A stretch of DNA of 5,260 nucleotides, from NCBI GenBank assembly GCA_003233295.1, contig QILJ01000539.1, positions 1 to 5,260 on the forward strand, given 5' to 3'. The DNA comes from Ignavibacteria bacterium. GTDB lineage: Bacteria; Bacteroidota; Ignavibacteria; Ignavibacteriales; Melioribacteraceae. Below are positions 1 through 4,497 of the stretch, piece after piece (the first letter of the stretch is position 1; the number at the start of each line of letters is the position of its first letter). Under the pieces are notes generated by a model. It saw only the letters and a list, made by a program, of their open reading frames with translations. It had not been told where the DNA came from and did not search any database. Position numbers and translations under genes: made by a program.

Positions 1-34
1 CGATTTGCTGTGGACTAAATTTACTTTTTCTCAT
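1..34 (-). CDS. IS3-family transposase OrfA-like N-terminus (partial, runs off the window)
   Basis: On the minus strand an ATG at 34-32 opens MRKSKFSPQQI and continues past the window edge. This N-terminus (basic, then K-F-[ST]-x-x-Q-I) is the classic beginning of OrfA proteins of IS3-type elements. OrfA supplies the helix-turn-helix that binds the inverted repeats, and OrfB carries the DDE catalytic core. Only 11 residues are visible, so the subgroup and the intactness of the element cannot be judged. Some solo HTH_Tnp_1 proteins start the same way, but the neighbouring terminal-repeat-like sequence favours an insertion sequence. Confidence 0.6.
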   Translation of the reverse strand, partial: MRKSKFSPQQI

Positions 35-102
35 AATTACTGCTTAAAGTTAAAACTATTTTTAGACTTTTAAACAGTTCGGTTTTTGGGGAAGCTTACA
101 CA
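1..102 (-). mobile_element. 5' end of an IS3-family-like insertion sequence (partial)
   Basis: The minus strand reads inward from about base 102 through a short non-coding leader into a transposase start at 34. The outer end on the minus strand begins around TGTAAGCTTCCCCAAAAACC (100 down to 81), which has the TGT start and run of Cs expected of an IS3-type terminal inverted repeat. The exact border (100 to 102) and the target duplication cannot be fixed, because the other end lies outside the window. The call rests mainly on the transposase N-terminus and the leader length (about 65 bases). The element probably inserted into the gene whose remnant follows at 106-336. Confidence 0.4.
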
Positions 103-105
103 TTA

Positions 106-336
106 GTGGGCTATGTACAAAAAGAGAATTCAAAGTACTGGTCGGATAAAATTAATAGTTGGATTAATCAACTCATCACCAAAGAGATTGAATCAATTTT
201 AGATTGGACTTCAAAAGATTTACTAACAAATATTTGTGGTTTTAAAGATGATAGATTAGCTCAGTTTGTTTCAATAAGTGAAAAGACGGATAAGACAAAT
301 ATTAACCTTAATCATTATTTTGTTAATCTGACTTAG
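106..336 (+). CDS. Hypothetical protein, probable 3' remnant of a gene cut by the adjacent insertion sequence
   Basis: An open frame from a GTG at 106 to TAG at 334-336 encodes 76 residues, rich in Lys, Ile, Asn and Trp, with no signal peptide or membrane segment and no motif I recognise. The frame is also open upstream to base 37, through the putative IS end, with no ATG and no ribosome-binding site. That is what a gene 3' end looks like when an IS has removed its front. Content such as YWSDKINSWINQLI and ILDWTSKDLL looks like genuine helical protein rather than chance translation. It lies 15 bases upstream of the RHS fragment on the same strand, so it could be a remnant of an RHS-associated gene such as an immunity protein, but nothing in the sequence proves that. 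A functional GTG start is possible but less likely. Confidence 0.4.
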   Translation: MGYVQKENSKYWSDKINSWINQLITKEIESILDWTSKDLLTNICGFKDDRLAQFVSISEKTDKTNINLNHYFVNLT

Positions 337-350
337 CTAGAAATTGTGTA

Positions 351-452
351 AATGGGCTGTCCAAAACTACATATCGAAACTGCACCAACATTAAGCTTGG
401 CATGCTCCAAAAAAGGTCAAAAGCCCTTAAAAAAGACGGGTAGTTACTATCC
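351..452 (+). repeat. 102-bp direct repeat, left copy (RHS leader unit)
   Basis: This copy matches 4370-4471 at 97 of 102 positions with no gaps (hand alignment). Homology starts at the A just before the ATG of the RHS ORF and ends inside the codons for YYP of the YYPFG motif. The five differences fall in four codons (E to G, T to S, A to E, L to S) and all change the amino acid. Flanking sequences on both outer sides are unrelated. In this left copy the RHS core continues past the repeat. Confidence 0.95.
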
Positions 453-669
453 ATTCGGGTTGAAACAAAAAGGGTATAATAACGTGATTCAAGGCGGGAA
501 CGATCTTGCACAACAATGGAAGTTCGGAGGAAAGGAGTTTAATCAGGAACTTGATTTAAATTGGTATGACGTGACTGCTCGAAATTATGACCCTGCTTTA
601 GGTAGATGGATGAATATCGATCCATTAGCGGAGACATCGAGGAGATATTCTCCGTATGCCTTTCCTTAA
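352..669 (+). CDS. Short RHS repeat-associated core protein, lacking a C-terminal toxin domain
   Basis: The ORF encodes 105 residues. The start is well fixed: a TAA stop sits directly before the ATG, and homology to the second copy begins there. Residues 1-31 are a basic leader beginning MGCPKLHIE. Residues 32-36 are YYPFG, and residues 60-94 hold the RHS core hallmarks GKEFNQELDLNWYD, ARNYDPALGRWMNIDPLAE, followed by YSPYAF at 99-104. In full RHS/YD-repeat proteins this core closes the shell that encapsulates a variable C-terminal toxin, normally continuing as YSPY-x-Y-x-x-NNP and on into the toxin. Here TAA follows YSPYAFP, so the NNP motif and the toxin are absent. It is an orphan core fragment, probably non-functional as a toxin. 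Short Bacteroidota proteins that start MGC-x-KL and run into an RHS core are, from memory, common, so the leader may be a recurrent cassette start. Confidence 0.85.
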   Translation: MGCPKLHIETAPTLSLACSKKGQKPLKKTGSYYPFGLKQKGYNNVIQGGNDLAQQWKFGGKEFNQELDLNWYDVTARNYDPALGRWMNIDPLAETSRRYSPYAFP

Positions 670-823
670 AAAAATAGCTCATAATAGAGTTGATAAAACA
701 GAGATAAATTTGCATCACTTATTTTTTGAATTTACCGTAAGTGCCAATTAGTACAGATATTTTTTGAATTCATTCTATTATAAATAAGTCATATTTTAAG
801 AATTTTTTACATTAGTTGACAGT

Positions 824-858
824 CTTTTTACACTTTTTTCACACTTTTTTTTACACTT
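824..858 (+). repeat. Three T-tract/ACACTT units spaced 11-12 bp
   Basis: ACACTT occurs at 830-835, 841-846 and 853-858, each preceded by a run of at least five T's (the middle copy has one intervening C). The spacing of 11 and 12 bases is about one helical turn, so the T-tracts lie on roughly the same face of the DNA. Lying 35-65 bases upstream of the secreted-protein ATG, this could bend DNA or bind a regulator. It could also be simple low-complexity sequence. Confidence 0.6.
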
Positions 859-875
859 CCTACTACATATCACAA

Positions 876-883
876 TAGCTTTG
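876..883 (+). promoter_or_regulatory. Candidate Bacteroidota -7 promoter box (TAGCTTTG)
   Basis: TAGCTTTG matches the Bacteroidota sigma factor -7 consensus TAnnTTTG exactly. It lies 10 bases before the ATG at 894, which would give an almost leaderless transcript. There is no TTG at the usual 19-21 base spacing upstream; that position lies in the T-rich repeat tract. The match is therefore half a promoter only. Confidence 0.35.
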
Positions 884-893
884 GTAAAAAAAA

Positions 894-1475
894 ATGAAAA
901 ACATATTATCAGTACTTTTTATTCTCTATTCAACATTAATTTTTTGTCAAGATTTTAGAGAATCATCCATTCTCTCTGCGAATGATAATTGGGGAAAAGA
1001 AATTATAAAATTCCCCATTGAGTGGGCACCAAAATTAATTCTGGAAGGTTTTGAAGAATTGCGATTTTCACCACATTGGTCAAATGCAGAAAGTGACCAA
1101 TTTTGGTCTTTAATAATGGCATGGAAAGTCAACTCTTCTGATGAATTAACTACCAAAGAGATAGAAGAAAATTTCGAAGCTTATTTTGATGGACTTATGA
1201 CACCTAATCATTGGGCGACAACATTCCCAAAACCTACGGTAATTTTTGTTCTAAATCCAGAAAAAGATGTAACCCATTCGCTCGTTGGAAAAATGAAATT
1301 GTTTGATGGTTTTCATAGTGGAAAGCTTATTTCTCTAAATATCAAGGTAGAACAGCATTTTTGTAAAAACGTAAATAAAACTATTATCATATTTCGAATT
1401 TCCCCAAAGAATTTTGAACACACTATTTGGGATGAACTAAATAATATTATACGAAAACCAATGTCTTGCGAGTAA
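894..1475 (+). CDS. Secreted hypothetical protein (flavobacterial family)
   Basis: This gene encodes 193 residues. Residues 1-18 form a signal peptide (MKN, then a hydrophobic stretch ILSVLFILYSTLIF) with likely cleavage near C18-Q19. There is no good lipobox, so the protein is probably periplasmic or secreted. The mature part starts with DFRESSILSANDNWG and has the aromatic-rich segments IKFPIEWAP (about 39-47), RFSPHWSNAESDQFWSLIMAW (about 57-77) and YFDGLM (about 97-102), ending in IFRISPKNFEHTIWDELNNI. From memory, this arrangement (FP-x-x-x-AP, FW-x-x-x-x-AW, YFDGLM, SPKDF-x-H-x-IW) recurs in uncharacterised secreted proteins of flavobacteria. No catalytic motif is visible and the function is unknown. 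No internal frameshift is apparent. It lies 40 bases upstream of the S41-type lipoprotein and is probably co-transcribed with it. Confidence 0.8.
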   Translation: MKNILSVLFILYSTLIFCQDFRESSILSANDNWGKEIIKFPIEWAPKLILEGFEELRFSPHWSNAESDQFWSLIMAWKVNSSDELTTKEIEENFEAYFDGLMTPNHWATTFPKPTVIFVLNPEKDVTHSLVGKMKLFDGFHSGKLISLNIKVEQHFCKNVNKTIIIFRISPKNFEHTIWDELNNIIRKPMSCE

Positions 1476-1515
1476 CATAAATAATAAATCCACTCACGAT
1501 CAAAATACATAATAT

Positions 1516-3276
1516 ATGAATTTTAAACTTTTTAATTTCAAAAATTGCTTATCCGCTTTACTTTTGTTAAGCACATTATCTTGTTGTAATACGAATAAAA
1601 ATATTGCTCAAAAGAAAGAATCATCTCAAGTTATAAATGAGGCCAAAGTTTCCATTGCGCAAACTCTTCAAGAACAGGAACATTTATCCATTTCAGAACG
1701 TATAAAATTGTATCGCAAACTCAAAAAAGAAAACCCAGCGACTTATAATTTTGAAAATGAAGATGAAATGACCATGTATGGGTACAGACTTCTGTGGAAT
1801 AAGCAATTAAACGATGCTTTAGAAATTTTTAAGCTAATTGTGGAAGAATTTCCTAACTCATCAAATCCTTATGATAGTTTAGGCGAAGCGTACTTAGCTG
1901 TAGGTGATTCAATCCAATCTTTAAAGAATTATGAAATCTCATTGAAGTTGAACTCGGACAACTTTAATGCTGAAGACCAAATTGATCGTATAAGATATCC
2001 TCACATAAAACCTATTACGCCTAAAGAAAAGTTCAGTAAAACCTTTACTAAACAAGCCTATATTGAAGACCTTCAACAACTAGGTGAAAAATTACTTGAA
2101 GTGCATCCCAACGCATTAAAGTTTATATCTGAAGCAGATTTTTGGAATTCTATAGAAGCTAAAAAAAGCCTTATTACTGACAAGACCACATTTGCCGAAT
2201 TTGCATGGCATTGTAGTGAAATTATTTCTAACATTAACTGTTCTCATACATCTATGGGAAGTTTTTTTCTTGAAAATGATTTATTGCCAAGTACTTTAAG
2301 GTTTCCGCTTCAAACAAGACTTATAGGTAATAAGCTATATATAATCGATACTTATACCAATAGTGACAAGGTATCTATAAAAGATGAAATCACAAGCATA
2401 AACGACATTCCTATCTATCAACTTATCCCAGAGGTTTTTAAGCATATGGAATCTCAAGGTTTTGTAGAAACCACAAAGCGTCAAGAATTCAATATGTGGT
2501 CAACTATAATTATCCCGTATGCACTTAATTTTCCAGAAAATTATACAATTAATGTAAAAGGAAGACAACTTCCGATTCAACTAAATAGAATTGATAAAAT
2601 GGAAGTTCCTTATAGAGATAATTCCATTCCGTTTTGCGGTAAAGATTTATGCCTTGAGATAATAGAAAATAAAAACGCGGCTATAATGACCCTCTATTCT
2701 TTCAACTATTATCCCTGGAACAACCTTGATGAATTCAAACAATTTGTTGATGAAAGCTTTAAAGAGATTAAAGGAAAACAAATCCAAAACCTAATTATTG
2801 ATGTACGTTTTAATGGAGGTGGTTCACCTGAATCCAGTATCTATCTTTTAAAACATCTTGCTAAGAAACCTTTTGCTTATTTCTCTAAAACGGATAACTC
2901 AAATGGATACGGTATGCAGGAACCCTTTGAAGATAGTTTTAATGGCCATCTTTTCTTTTTGATTGATGGACATGGAAAATCCACAACTGGTCATTTCATG
3001 GCATTGGTAAAGCAATTGAATCTTGGAACGATAATAGGTGAAGAATTGGGGTCAAATCAGTTCTGTACAGCCGGACAAACGGTTTTAAGACTTGCCAACA
3101 CCAAACTGATTTACTATGTCGCTAATTCAACATCAAAATTGGCAGACATCAATCTACCTGATGAAAAAGGCATCATACCTGATTACAACGTGACTCAAAA
3201 AATTGATGATTATCTAAAAAATATAGATACTGTTAAAGAATATGCTTTTAACTTATTAGGTAATGGTGTAGATTAG
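1516..3276 (+). CDS. TPR-containing S41-family peptidase-like lipoprotein
   Basis: This gene encodes 586 residues. Residues 1-22 form a hydrophobic signal ending LSTLSC, with Cys23 as a probable lipid-attachment site; the lipobox is not ideal because Thr is at -3. Residues about 87-160 hold two tetratricopeptide-like units (RLLWNKQLNDALEIFKLIV and SLGEAYLAVGDSIQSLKNYE), likely for protein binding. Residues about 180-300 resemble the helical lead-in and PDZ-like part of S41 peptidases, with CSHTS at 242-246 and DEITSINDIPI at 290-300. Residues about 385-560 are the S41 core: IDVRFNGGG at 428-436, the likely nucleophile Ser489 in LIDGHGKSTTGHF, and GEELG at 508-512. The usual Lys of CtpA-type enzymes is not seen after GEELG. 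The arrangement instead fits a tricorn-like Ser-His-Ser-Glu set (Ser243, His244, Ser489, Glu509 or Glu510); this assignment is inferred. It probably acts on peptides or a partner in the periplasm. There is no Shine-Dalgarno sequence, as usual for this phylum. Confidence 0.85.
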   Translation: MNFKLFNFKNCLSALLLLSTLSCCNTNKNIAQKKESSQVINEAKVSIAQTLQEQEHLSISERIKLYRKLKKENPATYNFENEDEMTMYGYRLLWNKQLNDALEIFKLIVEEFPNSSNPYDSLGEAYLAVGDSIQSLKNYEISLKLNSDNFNAEDQIDRIRYPHIKPITPKEKFSKTFTKQAYIEDLQQLGEKLLEVHPNALKFISEADFWNSIEAKKSLITDKTTFAEFAWHCSEIISNINCSHTSMGSFFLENDLLPSTLRFPLQTRLIGNKLYIIDTYTNSDKVSIKDEITSINDIPIYQLIPEVFKHMESQGFVETTKRQEFNMWSTIIIPYALNFPENYTINVKGRQLPIQLNRIDKMEVPYRDNSIPFCGKDLCLEIIENKNAAIMTLYSFNYYPWNNLDEFKQFVDESFKEIKGKQIQNLIIDVRFNGGGSPESSIYLLKHLAKKPFAYFSKTDNSNGYGMQEPFEDSFNGHLFFLIDGHGKSTTGHFMALVKQLNLGTIIGEELGSNQFCTAGQTVLRLANTKLIYYVANSTSKLADINLPDEKGIIPDYNVTQKIDDYLKNIDTVKEYAFNLLGNGVD

Positions 3277-3311
3277 CTGAAGGGATAATTAATTAAAATA
3301 AATAATTGTAA

Positions 3312-3590
3312 AACAGTAATTTAAAATATAAACTTAGTTGTAAAAGATGGGGGAATGATCAGTATCATTCAGTTTGTGAATGTCATAAAATCGTTTTAGA
3401 TGCTGATTTAGTTACTGGGGATGCAATTGATGATTTAACTGATATAATTAAGGATTTACTTGAGGTTAAATGGTGCTTTGAAAATGCGAGTGAGAAAAAT
3501 GCGGAATATCATTTTTGGGATTTGATGAGAATTCATTCAGAGCAACACCTTGTGAACCTTTTAAAATACCTAAAAGATTTGAAAGGATAA
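3312..3590 (+). pseudogene. 5'-truncated gene fragment resembling DUF5063 C-terminus
   Basis: The frame is open from 3312 (after TAA at 3309-3311) to TAA at 3588-3590 but has no usable start codon before the conserved part. From about 3348 it reads WGNDQYHSV, then DAIDDLTDIIKDLLEVKW, FENASEKNAEYHFWDLM and HSEQHLVNLLKYLKDL. This pattern (an aromatic WG-x-x-x-Y-x-x-V element, a DDL-x-DI-x-x-DL helix, an aromatic-rich helix, and H-x-x-x-H-x-x-x-LL-x-x-L at the end) resembles the C-terminal half of DUF5063-type proteins as I remember them. The N-terminal half is missing; the AT-rich 3277-3347 does not encode it in any frame. The only nearby ATG, at 3347, stops after two codons. It is too short for the standard ORF criteria because it lacks an ATG. 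Family assignment is moderate; coding character is clear. Confidence 0.6.
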
Positions 3591-3757
3591 TGAGTGGACT
3601 TACTATATTAGACTGGACACAAAGTTGCCAGATATTGACCAGAAGAAGGTTCACAATATTAGACGGCAACTTTTATTCAAGAAATATTTGACATAATCAA
3701 AAAAGACCAGATATTGTTGATGTGATTAAATCCCAAACTTCCATGGATTTAAAATAA
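3591..3757 (+). other. Degenerate intergenic stretch, no confident gene
   Basis: A 33-codon frame starts at an ATG (3590-3592) overlapping the preceding stop as TAATG and ends at 3691, but its product matches nothing I recognise. Short coding-like scraps appear in different frames, for example DTKLPDIDQKKVHNIRRQLL and RPDIVDVIKSQTSMDLK, the latter ending in TAA just before the terminator. This suggests a decayed gene. ATATTAGAC occurs twice (3605-3613, 3656-3664), as does CCAGATATTG (3628-3637, 3707-3716). Confidence 0.4.
3621..3673 (+). repeat. Imperfect inverted repeat (AAAGTTGCC...GGCAACTTT)
   Basis: AAAGTTGCC at 3621-3629 pairs perfectly with GGCAACTTT at 3665-3673. An inner six-base arm, ATATTG at 3632-3637 with CAATAT at 3654-3659, extends the stem across an asymmetric internal loop. 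The terminal loop is 16 bases. It is not followed by a T-run, so it is not a standard terminator. It may be a remnant of a mobile element end or an RNA structure. Confidence 0.5.
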
Positions 3758-3780
3758 AAAAAACCGCTTTAGGGTTTTTT
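3758..3780. terminator. Bidirectional intrinsic terminator
   Basis: AAAAAACC at 3758-3765 and GGTTTTTT at 3773-3780 form an 8-base stem with a 7-base loop. A-runs and T-runs on the outside allow termination in both directions. It sits between the plus-strand remnants ending near 3756 and the minus-strand toxin gene. The stem has only two GC pairs, so strength is uncertain. The displaced end of the broken toxin frame (stop at 3771-3769) overlaps it, which is common for compact convergent gene ends. Confidence 0.65.
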
Positions 3781-4000
3781 GTCTGGATTGTCTTTAGTAG
3801 GGAAAACTGAATATACAACGACTTCCTTTTCTTTTAGTTTTGATTTGAAAGTGTTCGGGGTATCTTGCTAGATAGTCAATCATCATTTCAACTTCATCCA
3901 CAAACCGAGTTCCTAATCCTTCGCTTTTATCTTCGTACCACTTATAGCCATCTATAATGTCGTCTCTGGCACCGTCACAAACTCTAAGCTTGTAAGCCAT
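3769..4000 (-). pseudogene. RelE/ParE-family toxin, broken by an internal out-of-frame deletion
   Basis: From ATG at 4000 the frame reads MAYKLRVCDGARDDIIDGYK, WYEDKSEGLGTRFVDEVE and YLARYPEHFQIKT, the N-terminal two helices and first strands of a RelE/ParE toxin, as far as about residue 54. It then turns into RKGSRCIFSFPY and stops at 3794. In the +1 frame from 3840 the sequence reads KLKEKEVVVYSVFPTKDNPD and ends at TAA 3771-3769. This is the expected last strand and tail (V-x-V-x-x-VF-x-T-x-x-NP) of the family. The two parts total about 76 residues against the usual 95-100, so about 20 codons (the FPY-containing middle strands with basic catalytic or contact residues) are gone and the frame is shifted. 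The toxin is therefore very likely inactive. RelE/ParE toxins act on ribosome-bound mRNA or on gyrase; which applied here cannot be told. Its ATG overlaps the antitoxin gene by 17 bases. Confidence 0.8.
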
Positions 4001-4229
4001 GCTTGTCGATAAGTTCTTGTTTGATTTCTTGCCAAGAATATGAGGTTCCTTCTCCAGTTATATGTTTGGCTCTTCTTCTATCAAGTTCTTTGATTTGAGT
4101 CTTAGAAAGTACAGAAGGGTTTTTATTACTTTTATAATATTCAATTACCTCTACCATACGCTGAAGAAGTCCAACGTCGTTAGAGTTAAGAGATTCACTA
4201 ATGATATTTTTTAATTCTAGAGTTCCCAT
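3984..4229 (-). CDS. Antitoxin of a RelE/ParE-type addiction module
   Basis: The gene encodes 81 residues starting MGTLELKNIISESLNSNDVG. A further upstream in-frame start at 4250 is a TTG inside the promoter -7 box, so the ATG at 4229 is preferred. The N-terminal half is helical (LLQRMVEVIEYYKS). The C-terminal half has the signature of flavobacterial addiction-module antitoxins that wrap the toxin: SKTQIKELDRRRAKHITGEG, then SYSWQEIKQELIDKHGL. No separate DNA-binding motif stands out. It overlaps the toxin start by 17 bases, with antitoxin first, which is the normal order and couples translation. It is probably autoregulated by the complex, as is usual for such modules. It looks intact while its partner is broken, leaving an orphan antitoxin that might still neutralise related toxins. 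Confidence 0.8.
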   Translation of the reverse strand: MGTLELKNIISESLNSNDVGLLQRMVEVIEYYKSNKNPSVLSKTQIKELDRRRAKHITGEGTSYSWQEIKQELIDKHGLQA

Positions 4230-4247
4230 AATGCAATCATTATAACA

Positions 4248-4255
4248 CAAATATA
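4248..4255 (-). promoter_or_regulatory. -7 promoter box of the toxin-antitoxin operon (TATATTTG)
   Basis: On the minus strand TATATTTG matches TAnnTTTG exactly and ends 18 bases upstream of the antitoxin ATG, giving a leader of about a dozen bases. No clear TTG lies at the expected -33 distance; a TTTA-containing stretch is there instead. The placement supports the ATG at 4229 as the true start. Confidence 0.5.
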
Positions 4256-4353
4256 GTCAACTTTAGTGTATTTAAATATGAGTATTGTGTATTAACTATT
4301 GTAGCAACACAAAAATCTAGCCGTAATTACTAGGTCAATATCTCACAAAGAAT

Positions 4354-4361
4354 TAGTTTTG
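4354..4361 (+). promoter_or_regulatory. Candidate -7 promoter box upstream of the right RHS leader (TAGTTTTG)
   Basis: TAGTTTTG fits TAnnTTTG and lies 9 bases before the ATG of the right-hand RHS leader (4371). A transcript from here would run through the leader into the lipoprotein gene at 4498. There is no convincing -33 TTG, so this is a weak candidate. Confidence 0.3.
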
Positions 4362-4369
4362 ATTTAATC

Positions 4370-4471
4370 AATGGGCTGTCCAAAACTACATATCGGGAGT
4401 GAACCAACATTAAGCTTGGCATGCTCCAAAAAAGGTCAAAAGCCCTCAAAAAAGACGGGTAGTTACTATCC
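4370..4471 (+). repeat. 102-bp direct repeat, right copy (RHS leader unit)
   Basis: This is the second copy of 351-452, in the same orientation 4019 bases downstream, with 5 mismatches and no gaps. It starts one base before ATG and ends within the YYP codons. Beyond that point the RHS core is replaced by unrelated sequence that leads into the lipoprotein gene within 26 bases. The sharp ends suggest recombination or deletion using this unit as a boundary. Confidence 0.95.
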
Positions 4472-4493
4472 TTTACATTACAAACAAACCTAA
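4371..4493 (+). pseudogene. Truncated RHS leader ORF (40 residues)
   Basis: The frame begins MGCPKLHIGSEPTLSLACSK, continues to GSYYP as in the left copy, then leaves homology and ends LHYKQT at TAA 4491-4493. A TAA lies in frame two codons before the ATG, so this is the natural start. All RHS core motifs after YYP are missing. It ends 4 bases before the ATG of the lipoprotein gene, so if translated it could act as a leader peptide coupled to that gene, but this may be accidental. It is most simply the stub of a deleted RHS cassette. Confidence 0.7.
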
Positions 4494-4497
4494 TACT

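Larger units (their letters stand above)
670..893 (+). other. AT-rich intergenic stretch with short direct repeats
   Basis: No coding frame is convincing here on either strand. The stretch contains a 13-base direct repeat, TATTTTTTGAATT, at 720-732 and 758-770 (38 bases apart), and a pyrimidine-rich tract with three ACACTT units (see separate entry). A TAAATTTG at 705-712 fits the Bacteroidota -7 box but has no well-spaced -33 TTG. Multiple stops in all frames immediately follow the RHS core, so no toxin remnant is recognisable. Confidence 0.6.

Noticed and set aside
393..407. AAGCTTGGCATGC in the repeat looks like a cloning-vector HindIII/SphI polylinker
   Set aside because: It is in frame inside both copies of the RHS leader, with no other vector sequence around it, and the spacing differs from common polylinkers.
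3466..3669. Minus-strand 67-residue frame
   Set aside because: It lies opposite the DUF5063-like coding fragment and the hairpin stretch, and has no protein-like motif of its own.
3590..3691. 33-residue ORF overlapping the preceding stop as TAATG
   Set aside because: The start is plausible by position only; the product is unrecognised and the region holds repeats and coding scraps in other frames, so it is described as degenerate rather than called as a gene.
4230..4250. Longer antitoxin start at 4250 (88 residues)
   Set aside because: The codon is TTG and lies within the TATATTTG -7 box; the ATG at 4229 gives a normal antitoxin N-terminus.
351..4471. The two 102-bp units as a CRISPR array or as IS ends
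   Set aside because: There are only two copies, 4 kb apart, in direct orientation, coding for an RHS leader, with no terminal inversion and no transposase between them.
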